This document shows, piece after piece, positions 45,181 to 55,880 of a stretch of 64,000 nucleotides of DNA (positions are counted from its first letter, which is position 1; each line of letters starts with the position of its first letter). The position numbers were made by a program, and so were the translations under genes. The notes beneath the pieces are model-generated. The model searched no databases. It had not been told where the DNA came from and saw nothing but the letters and a program-made list of their open reading frames with translations. The DNA is from Exophiala sp. HKRS030 (Eukaryota > Ascomycota > Eurotiomycetes > Chaetothyriales > Herpotrichiellaceae). The stretch is from positions 1,612,001 through 1,676,000 of the forward strand of contig JAHWDD010000005.1 of assembly GCA_023897205.1 (NCBI GenBank), read 5' to 3'.

Positions 45181-46124
45181 TTCCGCGACCTGGTCAAGGT
45201 AAGGTCTCAGAAGAATATACTCTAGGGATCCACCCTGTAATCCCGCCGCCACAGATTAAAGGTCCTGGCTTTATTGGGAGGAGAGAAACGGGGGAAAGCC
45301 AGACGCTTCAGAACCAATGCTGTGCAGTGTGGCAGTGAATGCCAGCCGAGCCCAGCGATTTGAATCTCATGTCACTACCACAACCAAGTTCGATGATGAT
45401 GAGAACAACATGTTCGAGTGTCGAGTACATTTCACTCTTACTTGCCTGGCCTCGCAGTATGTGTACTGTAGGTAGAAAACGGTCTTTGGAAGGAAGAGCT
45501 GAGACCATGACGGGGTCATTTGTTTTTCAGCGAGCGATAATTTTGAAAAGCGTTGGGCTATTGGTCATGCTCAGATATATACGAATACTGTGTACGGTAG
45601 CTTGTACTTGGGTATACGAAAGGAGGCTGAACAGACGGAACAGTCAAGAATGAATTTTCTTTATTCTTGGAATTGCCTGTCGACACTAATTCTGCTCAAT
45701 ATGAGTAGACGATGGCGTCATTTCTGCGGAATGACAAAACTTTTGGATGATCAAGAGGTTTGGGCTGCGCTGTACTCATTGCCCTGTTGTGCCAGCGAGA
45801 TCATCACCACAGAGTTGTCCATTTTCCGCAGATGAAGAAAGGGGTTGATTTATCTAAACATGTTTTTTTTCTCTCTTTTCTAAGACTGTGTGGTAATCTT
45901 CTTTTTTTTTCTGGTGTTGTTCCTTTTTGGTATTGTTCCCGTTGCGTCCCGCCACTACTCTGTACGGAGTAGATGATGCCTTCCCATGATAAACCGTCAA
46001 AAAGCCAGAGCCTAATCTCAAGCAGACTCGGCTCCAAATTTCCTCCCTTGTCTTCCTTTTTCCCGGTTCGTGTGCCTTCGTTTCTGTGACATGGCCAGAC
46101 ACTGGCGTCTTTTCTCCGTCCCAT
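45181..46124. other. Convergent intergenic region
   Basis: 0.94 kb between the acyltransferase and FKBP stop codons. One TACGGAGTA (45963-45971), and T-rich stretches at about 45860-45920. No gene. Confidence 0.45.
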
Positions 46125-46487
46125 CTAGACAGAATTTCCGTTGATGCCCTTGAGGTAAACGTCGAAGATGAGGGTCGAGTTGGGCGGGATGTGGCCCGGG
46201 AAACCGCGGTCACCGTAACCCATGTGGGCGGGGATGACCAAGGTGCTCTTCTCCCCGAGGGACATTTGCTGGACGCCCTGGTCCCAGCCGGCGATGACCC
46301 TGCCGACTCCGATGGGGGTCTTGAAGTCGCCTCGGCCGACGGAGCTGTCGAACTGGTTGCCCTTGTTCTCGCCCGCCGAAGGGTCGAACAACCAGCCCGT
46401 GTACTCGATGGTGACGGTGTCGCCCTGTTTCGGGTAGTCGGTCTTGTTGCCCTCTTTGACGAGCTTCTTTTCGAATTGGGTGGCCAT
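46125..46487 (-). CDS. FPR1: FKBP12-type peptidyl-prolyl cis-trans isomerase
   Basis: Intronless, 120 residues. This is a single FKBP domain with nearly every landmark: GDTVTIEYTGWL, FDSSVGRGDFKTPIGVGRVIAGWDQGV, LGEKSTLVIPAHMGYGDRGFPGHIPPNSTLIFDVYL. These include the aromatic and Asp residues that line the FK506/rapamycin pocket (Tyr, Phe, Asp, Val-Ile, Trp, Tyr, Phe). It catalyses proline isomerisation in the cytosol and is the receptor for FK506 and rapamycin in fungi. The C-terminal tail (KGINGNSV) is longer than usual by a few residues. The short N-terminal MATQFEKKLVKEGN matches fungal FKBP12s that begin before the domain proper. The call is firm. Confidence 0.95.
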   Translation of the reverse strand: MATQFEKKLVKEGNKTDYPKQGDTVTIEYTGWLFDPSAGENKGNQFDSSVGRGDFKTPIGVGRVIAGWDQGVQQMSLGEKSTLVIPAHMGYGDRGFPGHIPPNSTLIFDVYLKGINGNSV

Positions 46488-47532
46488 TGTGACTGACTCG
46501 AAAGAGGAGAGAGTGAGTGAGTGGAAGGATCGGGAAAGTGTGGTTCGTGGGTTTGAGGTTTAGTTGAAGCTGTTTCGAAAGATGGGGGGTGTCAGTTGGA
46601 AAGAGGAAGAACAGAAGGAACAAGAGAAAAAAACAAAGGATTCTTTTTTCAAGGGTTGGGATGATGACAATGATGATGATGATGGTGATGATGGCCAACT
46701 TACCTTTAGGCAGGTTTTTTAAAAACAACCAAGGGACGGAGTAGAGTACAAAAGGTGTAAAACGGAGTAATAAGGTAAAGAGTGAGAATTATAGTTTTAT
46801 GCAAGGGGGGGACGGGAAGGGGATGGCGGGGTTGAGACGAGATACTTGTACTTGTTTCCCTCACTATTACGGAGATTTGACCAGGGGCCACGCAGGTACA
46901 ATACATACCTGCGGGAGTACGGTTAGGTACGGAGTACATGTTAATGAACCTAGGTGAAAAAGATCTCAAATACTCGTAACTCCGTACTGTGGCTTAGTAC
47001 AGTACGTACTGTATGTATTCCCCTTACCACTACAGGTTAACGGAACTATCTCTGCATTGGTAGGTTATTGTATGTTTGTAGGGTCGGTACCTAGGCAAGG
47101 TACTTTACTGGTACATCAATGGAGGGGCAATTGCGTCATCTTCGTTTCAACTCCGTACGAGAACAAGTTACTTCCGTACAGTAGTGCAAAGGTGTCAACT
47201 TCTTTTTTTGTACTAAACTTGGCCTGGTTAGTAAATGCTTGGGATTGTGTCGGACTCTGTTCCGAAGTTCAGCTTGAACAGGGTCAAAGAACGGAGTATC
47301 TCGTTCCCACCTGAAAAATGCCATCCGTAACAAAACCGTAGGGAATATCCTTGTTACTATACAGTAGGTACTCCATAACTGGACGGAGCTACTCGTACGA
47401 GCGATTGAACTCAGGTACCCAGTAGGTACCCAGTAGGTACCGACCAAAGTCACTCGCACGACAGTGCTCGATACATACCATCTTGGAACATCTACAAGGG
47501 TACTCGGTCCACCAGCTCATGCCATAGAGCGC
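46488..47532. other. Intergenic region rich in TACGGAGTA-like copies
   Basis: About 1 kb holding the densest set of the dispersed motif: near 46737, 46762, 46928-46936, 46979, 47150 and 47294. It also has a tandem 11-bp repeat (GGTACCCAGTA) at 47414-47441. No gene seen. Confidence 0.5.
47414..47441 (+). repeat. Tandem 11-bp repeat, GGTACCCAGTA
   Basis: Two full copies and a partial third, just beyond the 3' end of the NmrA-like gene. It includes KpnI-like GGTACC palindromes that recur loosely in nearby spacer DNA. Confidence 0.6.
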
Positions 47533-48781
47533 CTACGACTTTCCATCCCAGACCCTGGCAAGAAAGCCCTCCATGTCATCAAATTCGTACTCCGGAAACA
47601 GCTGGTTAAGTTCGGTAGAGACGTCCCACGCACCTTTGGAGCTACTGAGGAGGATCCCGATGGATACTGTCGTTGCCACGTTATTCGCTTGTTCTTCGGA
47701 AATCGAGTGGTGCCGTTTTCCCAGAGCCCACGAGGTCTTGAGAACACCAGCCTCCAGATCTTCCAACCTGACTTTTTCGATGGTGAATGGACGACCTGTG
47801 GTGTCACATCGTTTCAGTCCCCACTGACAATTGTTCGGACGTGTAAATTTGTGCGACCAAAGCAAAACCATACCTCGGACACCTTGTCCGGTTGCAATGA
47901 TCTGAGCAACCGACATTCTGTTGCCGGATATTCCTCCAACTTCGGGCCACCGGCCTTGGTAGTCCACGGCTCGAGCAACAAGAGCAGCAACATCTCGCGC
48001 CGATGTAAGGGTCATGATGGCGTCTTCATGACCGTCTACCACGATTGCTCGGCAGGATTGAAAATCAAAGATGCTTTGCAATGGGTCAATATGCTTTGAT
48101 GTTTTGTACGGGAAGGCAAGGTAATCCAGGAATAGACCGGGCTGAAAGAGAACGTATTCGAGGACCTTTTGCTATCCGTGAGCCAAGCGCGTCAAGACTT
48201 TGTGTGAAGGCCGACTCACTTTGCTTTTCGTGTTGACCTGTCTCAGATACTCTCTGGTTCTCTCTTTCCCACTCCACCACGGCATATCGATCGTGCCAGC
48301 GCTTCGCTACGTCAATCATCACTCACAATGAAGGCTGCATTGACCCAGATATTACCTTCCATATTCACTTGGCACGAAGCGCTTGACACCGGCAGCAATC
48401 GCCGCATCGATCAATGTCTTCTGAATCTTCCCCTCGGGGTCCGAGAGTGGTTGTATGAAGGAGAGGAGAGTATGGATATCCCGAAGAGCCTCTACCAAAA
48501 GATTTTGGTCGTTGTAGTTCACTACACGCCATCGGACACCAGGTAGGTCATGGTTCGCAGGAGTATCCTAAGATCAATGAGCATCATAGCCTGGCCGTGA
48601 GTGATCAATCGGAGACACCGACGTTCCTCGTCAAGATTGTAATGTTGTGGTTACCTGTAGCAAGCAGAGCATCAATGATCTCTCTGGCAACCTCTGTGGA
48701 ATCAAATCAGTACGTCCTGCTACAGTCTCAAATACGTGATTACGCACGCCCTGAGCCACCTGCTATCGCTAATTCCACCAT
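47533..48781 (-). CDS. NmrA-like / isoflavone-reductase-like NAD(P)-binding protein
   Basis: Six exons on the minus strand: 48781-48748, 48693-48623, 48567-48356, 48301-48220, 48165-47874, 47795-47533; the sum is 318 codons (317 residues). The N-terminus is a Rossmann motif split by intron 1 (LAIAGGSGQVAREIIDALL). It continues NHNITILTRN, WRVVNYNDQNLLVEALRDI, LIDAAIAAGVKRFVPSEYG, MPWWSGKERTREYL and VLFQPGLFLDYLAFP, all characteristic of fungal NmrA-like/isoflavone reductase-like proteins. SARDVAALVARAVDY and GGISGNRMSVAQII complete the fold. Most introns are about 53-78 nt. The intron-3 acceptor (GCGAAG) is unusual but the only one keeping the frame. Members are redox sensors that bind regulators, or enzymes of secondary metabolism. 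It is divergent from a Zn2Cys6 factor gene. Confidence 0.85.
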
Positions 48782-49423
48782 AATGGTTGAAGAGGAGAAA
48801 TCTTCAATGAACGAGTCCCAACGTTGTTGACGCGAAGAGCTTGAGGTAAAAACAGATTGACAAACAGTTATGACCTCGGGGGGTAGCAATCAAAGGAGGG
48901 AAACAGACGTGGGCATCAATGCCGACCTTATTACTGTTTCAAATGGCCATTGCCAGCCAGATAGCAACAAGGTCCTCCGCGGAGCAGGTTCATTCATGCT
49001 ACAACCGTGAATGAGCTTGGGCTACTTTTCGAGAAGGGCCCGCGGTCATTGTCCGTAGAACTACTCTTGAAGAGGGTAAGGAGCGGGCCGCATTGGTGAT
49101 TCGTGGACAACTTCATTGCCAGAAACAATCATAGTGGCAGAAGAGGAGATGAGGCAGGAGTACTCCGTATAACTTGCCGTATGCCATATGGCGTACGGCT
49201 GTACGCAAGGGGAAGGTCTGTCGAGGAACGTTTCGTTTCCGCCGCGGCGGAGCAACATACATACCTCACCACCAGAACGTGGCGGTGCTTTCTGAACAGC
49301 AGACGCTTCTCCCATGGGACCGCGGCTTTGAATGCAGTGCGCCCAGCAGATCTTGATTCTCCATGCTCTCGCGAGGCTTCCAAAGCTTCCACGACAGTGG
49401 CTGCCTCCAGCGTTGAAAGCGAA
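48782..49423. other. Divergent promoter between the NmrA-like and Zn2Cys6 genes
   Basis: 642 bp. The plus-strand frame is open from 49103, but it carries TACTCCGTA (49161-49169), a motif otherwise confined to spacers, and has no conserved content until 49424. I read it as leader. Confidence 0.5.
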
Positions 49424-51671
49424 ATGGAAAAATCCCCCATATTCAAACGAAGGAAACTCCGCAAAGGCACTAACAGCTGCTGGGAATGCAAACGCAGGAA
49501 GATCCGGTGCACTTTTGCCAATCCTAATGATTCAATTTGTGACTCTTGCAGGAGCCGCGGGACTGGCTGCATTAGCCAGGCATTTCAAAACAATGCTGAG
49601 GTCGTCACCAACAACTCGGCGAGACTGAATCGCATAGAAGCAGCGATCGCACAACTGAAACGTCGTGCTGGTACAGACACAGTGCTTGAATATGATACGC
49701 AGGGTGCCGCAGCCAAGACTATAGCAAGTGTTTTTGAAGGGTGAACCCAGAGTGTGTCACGTTCTAACAAGAACAACAGCGCACCTGGGAGAGTGGCGAA
49801 CGAATCACTCCCACGTCGAACGATCACACGCGTCCGGGCGTCTTTGTTGTTGCATCTCTGAATGGCAAGACTCAGAAGAGCCGAGACGAAATTTGCAACT
49901 ACCTTTTCGCTGTCTGGCCCAGTCAACATGAGCTCGACCTCATCACGAGTCTCGACACCGGAGTTTCTATCCTTTTACACGGTACAGTTTTTGTGCCGTA
50001 CTCTAGCTTGCTAGTTATGGTCTACCAACGTCAGAAGAACTTTTAAGGCTACCATTTCAAAGTTCCCATCCGGTCCTCATGGCACGCAAGTTGTTGATGC
50101 TGGGATCTTTTCTGCAAAGCATTGCTCCAAAGACCATCAAAGAACTTGGAGCAGAGGGCATACGACTAGATGAAATCATGACCAACGCAGTCGAGATCGT
50201 GAACAGGTTGGTGACAAGCAATGATGACCTTATCTGCTCCGTCGAGGGCATTGAATGCATCATGATTGAGAGCATGTATCAGAATAATGCAGGAAACCTC
50301 CGTCAAGCCTGGCTGACAAATCGCCGGGCTATGGGGATCGCGGAGATGCTGCGCTTGCACGACAGGAACTCACGATGTGCCACTGTCCTTGGAGTCGAAA
50401 CCCGAGATCGTATTGATACAGAATATATGTGGCTTCGACTGGTAACGTCGGATCGCTATCTCTCATTGATGTTGGGTCTCCCGCAAGGCTCTCTGGAGAG
50501 TCCCTTTGCCGGTCCAAAAGCTTTTGAAGGCTGCCCGGCGTTAGAACGACTAGAAAGGATCGAGTCGCTCATAGGAGGACTTATCATTCAGCGTAACAAG
50601 GAGGACTTACACAATCTTGAAGCGACACACAAGATAGACAAGCTATTGCAAGACGCAGAGTTTACAATGCCAGCCCGATGGTGGCTTTTCCCAGAATCTG
50701 AAACCAAGCCCGGCTCCGACACAGAAGCATTCATGGAGACTATCCGCATCATCAATCACTTCTCACACTATCATCTTCTCGTGCAGCTTCATCTACCGTT
50801 TCTGCTGCGATCATCGGTCGACGACAAGTGCGACTACAGCAAGATCACCGCAGTAAATGCCAGTCGCGAGATACTTTCTCGCTTCGTACGATTTCGAAGT
50901 TCGAACGCAAGCTCGACATATTGTCGAGGTATTGATTTTGTCGCCTTTATAGCGAGCACGGTATTATGTTTTGCCCACATCAGTGTTCGGAAACACGGTG
51001 ACATTCACATCGGAGAACTTGGGACGACTTTTCAGTTCCTTGTACACCAGCGATCGACCGACCGTGGGCTCATGGAACGGACACTGAAGATCATGGAGGA
51101 TATGGCTCAGACCAACGATGACGATATCGCTTTGAGAATTGCTCATATTCTGCAACGACTGCTTACCGTTGAGGCAGCCGTAGCAAATGGCGGGTCCTAT
51201 AACGCTAGTCTGATGGCCACTCCGGCCGAGCACGACAATCTTTTGAGTGGCAGTGGTCATGACAGTAGTGGTGATGTGCTTCGTATCAATGTTCCACACA
51301 TTGGGACATTTCAAATTGAGCCGGCTGGATCTGCGAGACATGAACAGAGGTCTCGTGACGGGGATATCCCGCCATCATCGGTATTGAAGACGACAAGTTC
51401 AGGTACAGACTGCATACGTGGTAGGGTGCCTCCATTCACTTCAGCCGAAGATCAATTTCCGCCGCGGACATTTATGAATGGTGTCTACGGTCAGCACACT
51501 GGAGCGGGATCAATACACAGTAACAGCCTCGGGGAAGGCGTTTGCGACATCAACGAGGGTGATGTCGATTTGGAAGGCCGATCGATGCCTGCCTCAGATG
51601 ATTGGACGTTACAAGGGGTTGACATGACCTTGTTCGAGAATCTTTTTGATGATCAGGGTGAATTTTTATGA
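49424..51671 (+). CDS. Zn(II)2Cys6 fungal-specific transcription factor
   Basis: The N-terminus MEKSPIFKRRKLRKGTNS is followed by C-x2-C-x6-C-x9-C-x2-C-x6-C with KRRKIR in the first loop, then LNRIEAAIAQLKR as a coiled-coil dimer helix. An intron lies at about 49726-49795; its exact ends are ambiguous (two pairs keep the frame). A second intron is clear at 49982-50034 and joins GVSILLH to EELLRLPFQSSHPVLMARK. Exon 3 runs 50035-51671 and carries the middle regulatory domain (MLGSFLQSIAP, then NLRQAWLTNRRAMGIAEML, then DTEYMWLRLVTSDRYLSLMLG). The C-terminus is acidic and aromatic (LFENLFDDQGEFL), fitting an activation domain. It is head-to-head with the NmrA-like gene and followed by an alpha/beta hydrolase, so local regulation is plausible but unproven. 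Confidence 0.85.
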
Positions 51672-52096
51672 CCTTTGATGAGCACCACATTCCAATAGCA
51701 TGCATGACCTTCAAAGGCCCACCCTGGTCATTATTGATGCTACAAGTACGATTTCTTACATGTAAGTAGCAGGGTCTTGAGCGGATGGATTTGTAGAGAT
51801 GAAGCGGAGGAGGGTTGTTTTGCCGAGGTTAAAATATGTATATACATGAACGACCAACTCGAGTTTGACAAGTGAATCTCACTACACGACTACATTGACT
51901 ACAACGGAGATACCAATATCAATCAGCAGTTCGTCTCGAATTCACTGTTGTAATACACACTGAAGATCTTTTTGTGTGGTGCCAATCATTTACGTTGATC
52001 CATCTGGCGCTCACAAGATCAAGATTCATCAACGACTAACTACGTATTGAGTGCACTACATCACTCCACTAGCACCAAAAAGCTTTGTATGACAGT
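51672..52096. other. Promoter region of the serine hydrolase gene
   Basis: 425 bp, AT-rich, with TATGTATATACATG near 51835-51848. No gene. Confidence 0.45.
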
Positions 52097-52918
52097 ATGC
52101 CTTACCTCAAGAATGGCAATGCGAGAATCTACTATGAAGTGCATGGGACGAACGAGGGGAGAAGCCCTCTACTCCTGACCCACGGGTACTCTTCGACGTC
52201 GGAAATGTGGAAGGGTCAGGTCGAGGAGTTGTCCAAGTCGTTCAGACTTGTCGTCTGGGACATGAGGGGCCACGGCCTCACCGAAGTGGACCCCGCGGAT
52301 GACCAAACGGCCTACAGCGAACGAACCACCATGAGCGACATGTCGGCGTTGCTCGACCACGTGGTGGCCGATCCCGACGAGAAAGTCGTCGTCGGCGGCC
52401 TCTCTCTGGGAGGTTACATGTCCCTGGCCTTTTACCGGTCGCACCCCGAGAGGGTGAAGGCGTTGTTGATCATCGACACTGGACCCGGGTTCAAAAAGGA
52501 TTCGGCCCGTGACGCTTGGAACGAGACTGCCTTTGCCACGGCCGACAAGTTCTCCAAAGGCGGTTTGGAGGTGTTGAGGTCCATGAGCGCGGAGAGGGCG
52601 TCCGTGAATCATCGGTCCGCCCACGGTCTGGTCATGGCCGCCAGGGGAATGTTGACCCAGCGAGATTCTTCCGTCATCGATTCTCTGGCGGCCGTAAAGG
52701 TCCCGGCTCTGGTAGTGGTGGGCGCGGAGGACAAGCCCTTTCTGGCGGCGAGCCAGTACATGACGAACAAAATCCCGGGGGCGAAAAAGGTCGTGGTCCC
52801 CGACGCGGGACACGCCGTCAACATTGACCAACCCAAGAGGTTTTTGGAGGCCGTCATGCCGTTTCTGAACGAGGTCGAGAACCGACAAAACGAAACAAAG
52901 GCAAAGGCATTGCTTTGA
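52097..52918 (+). CDS. Alpha/beta hydrolase (serine type)
   Basis: Intronless, 273 residues from ATG 52097 (the in-frame codon upstream is TTG). The fold and triad are complete: LLLTHGYSSTSEMW (oxyanion HG), VVWDMRGHGLTE, nucleophile elbow GGLSLGGYMSLAFYRSHPERV with Ser in G-x-S-x-G, Asp in VVVGAEDKPF and His in DAGHAVNIDQP. It resembles the 3-oxoadipate enol-lactonase/epoxide-hydrolase-like branch, where PERVKALLIIDTGPG is common. The substrate is unknown; no signal peptide. It follows a Zn2Cys6 factor and an NmrA-like gene, so it may be part of a small inducible group. The 3' end is convergent with a HET gene, only 78 bp between stops. Confidence 0.87.
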   Translation: MPYLKNGNARIYYEVHGTNEGRSPLLLTHGYSSTSEMWKGQVEELSKSFRLVVWDMRGHGLTEVDPADDQTAYSERTTMSDMSALLDHVVADPDEKVVVGGLSLGGYMSLAFYRSHPERVKALLIIDTGPGFKKDSARDAWNETAFATADKFSKGGLEVLRSMSAERASVNHRSAHGLVMAARGMLTQRDSSVIDSLAAVKVPALVVVGAEDKPFLAASQYMTNKIPGAKKVVVPDAGHAVNIDQPKRFLEAVMPFLNEVENRQNETKAKALL

Positions 52919-52996
52919 ATTATTACTTGGTTTCAATGAATGAATCATGACAAAGAAAAAAAAAGAGGGATTGACTACGTCGGGTCGGATCTTGTC

Positions 52997-55210
52997 CTAT
53001 GCCAAACATATCCATTCCTTTTTGAAATTGAACCTCTCAATCGCCGCTCTTTCATCGGTGTCCAACATGAAACTATCCTTTTTGCCCATTTCGTCATAAA
53101 CGTCACCCAGGTAGTCCAACTGGAACATTCCAATCCGCTCATAGTGACCTTCCAGTTTGCGTAAGAGAAGTGCGATACCATACTTCTTCCGCTCATCATC
53201 ATACGGTACGAACAAGACACATTTCGAGGGCTGCTGGACAAGTTCGGCGTGAAGACTGTCGTTCAATTTACTGGTCTCGGAGGAGCAGGTATACCCTAGC
53301 GAAACACTAGCGTAACGCACTTTGCCTCCAGGGAGTCGCTGTATGGGTACGACGTACTTCTGATCTTTGGAGGCGTTGGCGGTAGGGAGATGGCGAACTT
53401 GCACCATACAGGTCTGCGCGTGAAGTTGTATGTACTGCGACACGGGGAAAATGCCGTCTTCAGGACGACTGCGAGCCACAAAGTCTTCCCACTTGATGAC
53501 GTCGGTACTGCCGCCCTTGTCGGCCAGCAGCAGCACTTCTATGTTGTCGTCGACCGGTCTGTCGATACCCTCGTAACGGAAACTCCCCGTCCAACCGACC
53601 CACGACCAACTTGGGAATCTTCCTGGTCTTCTGCCCTCGGGTATCCAATAATTCCACAGGAGTGCCGACAAGAAGGATTTGGTTGTGGGAGGACCGGTGA
53701 TGGCGAGACCTGCGTAGCTGCGGAATTTGGGGTCCACGTCCAGTCTTGCAAAAGCCCGCAACACCCCCGCAATGGCATTGAGGCCGTCCGACTCAAAACT
53801 CATGTCTTTGCTGGCGTACGCCGAGAGAATGTCCCGTACTTGACGAGCACTCCCGCGAGACGACGACGAGTTCCGGCTCACGAGCCAGTCAAAGAAGCCA
53901 AAAGAAGAATCCATGCTCGTGCGAGGTCTTTGGGAGGGGTCTTCGAACGGGACACTCAAGGTCTCGATACAAAGCATGCTGCGGCACAGGAAGTATACCT
54001 TTTCATCAGTGAAGATGAGCCGGCGTCGGGATAACAAGGCCTCCTGAAAACACCAGGCGCGCTTCCACCATGGACTAGTGTAAAGCATGGAGTCGAAGTC
54101 GGTCAGAGTAGACGCGAATACGTCCTTTCCGACCGTGGCGAACGGCTGTTGAGTTCGTTTCCGGGATCCCACACCTGGTAATCCGTACTCAATGTCATCA
54201 CCTGCGGCGGCTACGATGACAAGATCAGCACCACTGTAGATGATGTCCATCTTGCTGATCTGCTCTTTCATGAGTCCGGGAGGTATGCAATATCTGTCGA
54301 CCCAGAGGTAGCGCAGGCCAAGTTTCCTGGTGACCGTCACGGCGTCTCGGATGGTTTGTGGAAGCAATCGCCACACAAGGTCGTCTCCTTCGAGTTGTTC
54401 TTTGACTCCCCCCCGTCCCCACACGTAGCTCAACGCAGCGTACTTCTGACGCGGGTTTGCATTGGTGAGTTTCGGAGGTAGTGACACACAATCAATCAAA
54501 CGAAGATGCGGCACCGTCTCTGTAGACTGTAAGTCGCAGGTTGTTCCTTGGTGGTTACTATCACAGAGTGAAAGCCATGTCTGTATGGTACGGTAATTGA
54601 TAATGTCGGGGTCGATGAGCACCGGCCTCAAGTGGCTAGAGGACGTTGCGTCGTCGCCGGCAGCCGCCAAACCGATACAGGCACCAAAACCTGCCAGTTG
54701 TGAAAAATTGGATCTGGGAGCGGATGAAGGATCGAGGTACCAGAATTTGCCCGTGGCAGGTGGTGCTGTTACACTCCCGGAACCGAGTGGCTGAGGCTGC
54801 TTGACTGCAAAGACCAGCCGTCGTAGGTCGTAAAGGCGGGCCTCCATCGGGCCATTGATGTATTGATAGTCAAACGCATGCATGGCAAAGAGCCTGCACA
54901 GTGGACAATCTGCATTCAGCATTTCGGCAGGGTATCCCCATTCCTTGCGCGCCATGCGATTTTTATGTCCACCTTCGGCATCCCACAATTTCCGAGGCCT
55001 TCGCCCGTCAACCCTCAGTGACCATTTCAGACAACGCAAGCAGATATTCCCCTTGTCATCCTTGGTGAATTTGTTATACCCATACTCTCCGATGGACTGT
55101 GGCTTTCTAAATGGAATGGAAAGCTCGAAAGATGGATCTTTTGTGAGATTTGTAGGGTTGGCAATGACATCAAAGGAAGCCACTGAAGCGGGTCGACGTA
55201 GACGATCCAT
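52997..55210 (-). CDS. HET-domain (heterokaryon incompatibility) protein
   Basis: Intronless, 737 residues. An N-terminal segment with two Cys pairs (CLRCL about 58-62, CPLCRLF about 102-108) precedes the HET domain at about 270-440: KYAALSYVWGRG, LPQTIRDAVTVTRKLGLRYLWVDRYCI, KMDIIYSGADLVIVAAAG and the closing WWKRAWCFQEALLSRRRLIFTDEKVYFLC. The C-terminal ~300 residues include FPSWSWVGW, also frequent in HET proteins. Such proteins trigger cell death on non-self recognition. The N-terminal CxxC pairs could form a small zinc site, which is found in some HET architectures. The start is the first ATG of the frame. It is a complete gene, unlike the fragment at the left edge of the window. Confidence 0.92.
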   Translation of the reverse strand: MDRLRRPASVASFDVIANPTNLTKDPSFELSIPFRKPQSIGEYGYNKFTKDDKGNICLRCLKWSLRVDGRRPRKLWDAEGGHKNRMARKEWGYPAEMLNADCPLCRLFAMHAFDYQYINGPMEARLYDLRRLVFAVKQPQPLGSGSVTAPPATGKFWYLDPSSAPRSNFSQLAGFGACIGLAAAGDDATSSSHLRPVLIDPDIINYRTIQTWLSLCDSNHQGTTCDLQSTETVPHLRLIDCVSLPPKLTNANPRQKYAALSYVWGRGGVKEQLEGDDLVWRLLPQTIRDAVTVTRKLGLRYLWVDRYCIPPGLMKEQISKMDIIYSGADLVIVAAAGDDIEYGLPGVGSRKRTQQPFATVGKDVFASTLTDFDSMLYTSPWWKRAWCFQEALLSRRRLIFTDEKVYFLCRSMLCIETLSVPFEDPSQRPRTSMDSSFGFFDWLVSRNSSSSRGSARQVRDILSAYASKDMSFESDGLNAIAGVLRAFARLDVDPKFRSYAGLAITGPPTTKSFLSALLWNYWIPEGRRPGRFPSWSWVGWTGSFRYEGIDRPVDDNIEVLLLADKGGSTDVIKWEDFVARSRPEDGIFPVSQYIQLHAQTCMVQVRHLPTANASKDQKYVVPIQRLPGGKVRYASVSLGYTCSSETSKLNDSLHAELVQQPSKCVLFVPYDDERKKYGIALLLRKLEGHYERIGMFQLDYLGDVYDEMGKKDSFMLDTDERAAIERFNFKKEWICLA

Positions 55211-55880
55211 ATTGAAGTATGGCTACATGACTCCCATTGAAGAACACCGGATTGGTGAAGCACAGAATCAATTCGTAGTTGTCTCACCCTAAGGAACACA
55301 TAAATTGGATACGGAGTGCAGTGAAAGAAACACAATTCAATTCATGTCCGATGGTAAGCTGGGCGGTGACACAAGGCTGCAGCCTTATCATGTGACGAGG
55401 CTGTGTCAGGCTGCCCTATAGAAAGGGGCTCTCTGCCCTGCACCTCGATCCGAGTCTTGAACAGAAGCGCACTTCAATCTCCAAGAAATACCTGCCAAAC
55501 ACGCGCAGTACAGACAAAGCTATGTTATTAATATATATAACGACGCTGTGCAACCGTCAACGTGACTCTGGAGCTCTCTTACCTGGTCTGATTAGCCCAA
55601 CGTTTGATGAGCGAGTACTCGACATTGTTTGAAATATTCAGACAATCATGCAGTACTGTGAACGAGGGTTTGTATCTTTGAACACAAAGACGGTGAACAC
55701 GACTGGTGCGGCAGTACATTCACAGCCTCGCGGCTTGAGCGGACGAGAACAAAGAAACACCATCGAGTGAACACTTTGTGACCTTCTCATCCATCACAAG
55801 CATAGCAACTCTAGTGGTGATATAACCTCTTCTTGATCCACGATCTATTCCAGAATTGATATTTCGATACATTCGAAACC
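55211..55880. other. Divergent intergenic region between HET and BTB genes
   Basis: 670 bp. AT-rich around 55525-55540 (TATTAATATATATAAC), a possible TATA region. One partial motif ATACGGAGTG near 55309. No gene. Confidence 0.45.

Noticed and set aside
49103..49423. In-frame upstream extension of the second Zn2Cys6 protein
   Set aside because: Contains the spacer motif TACTCCGTA and no conserved sequence; zinc clusters usually sit near the N-terminus, as with the ATG at 49424.
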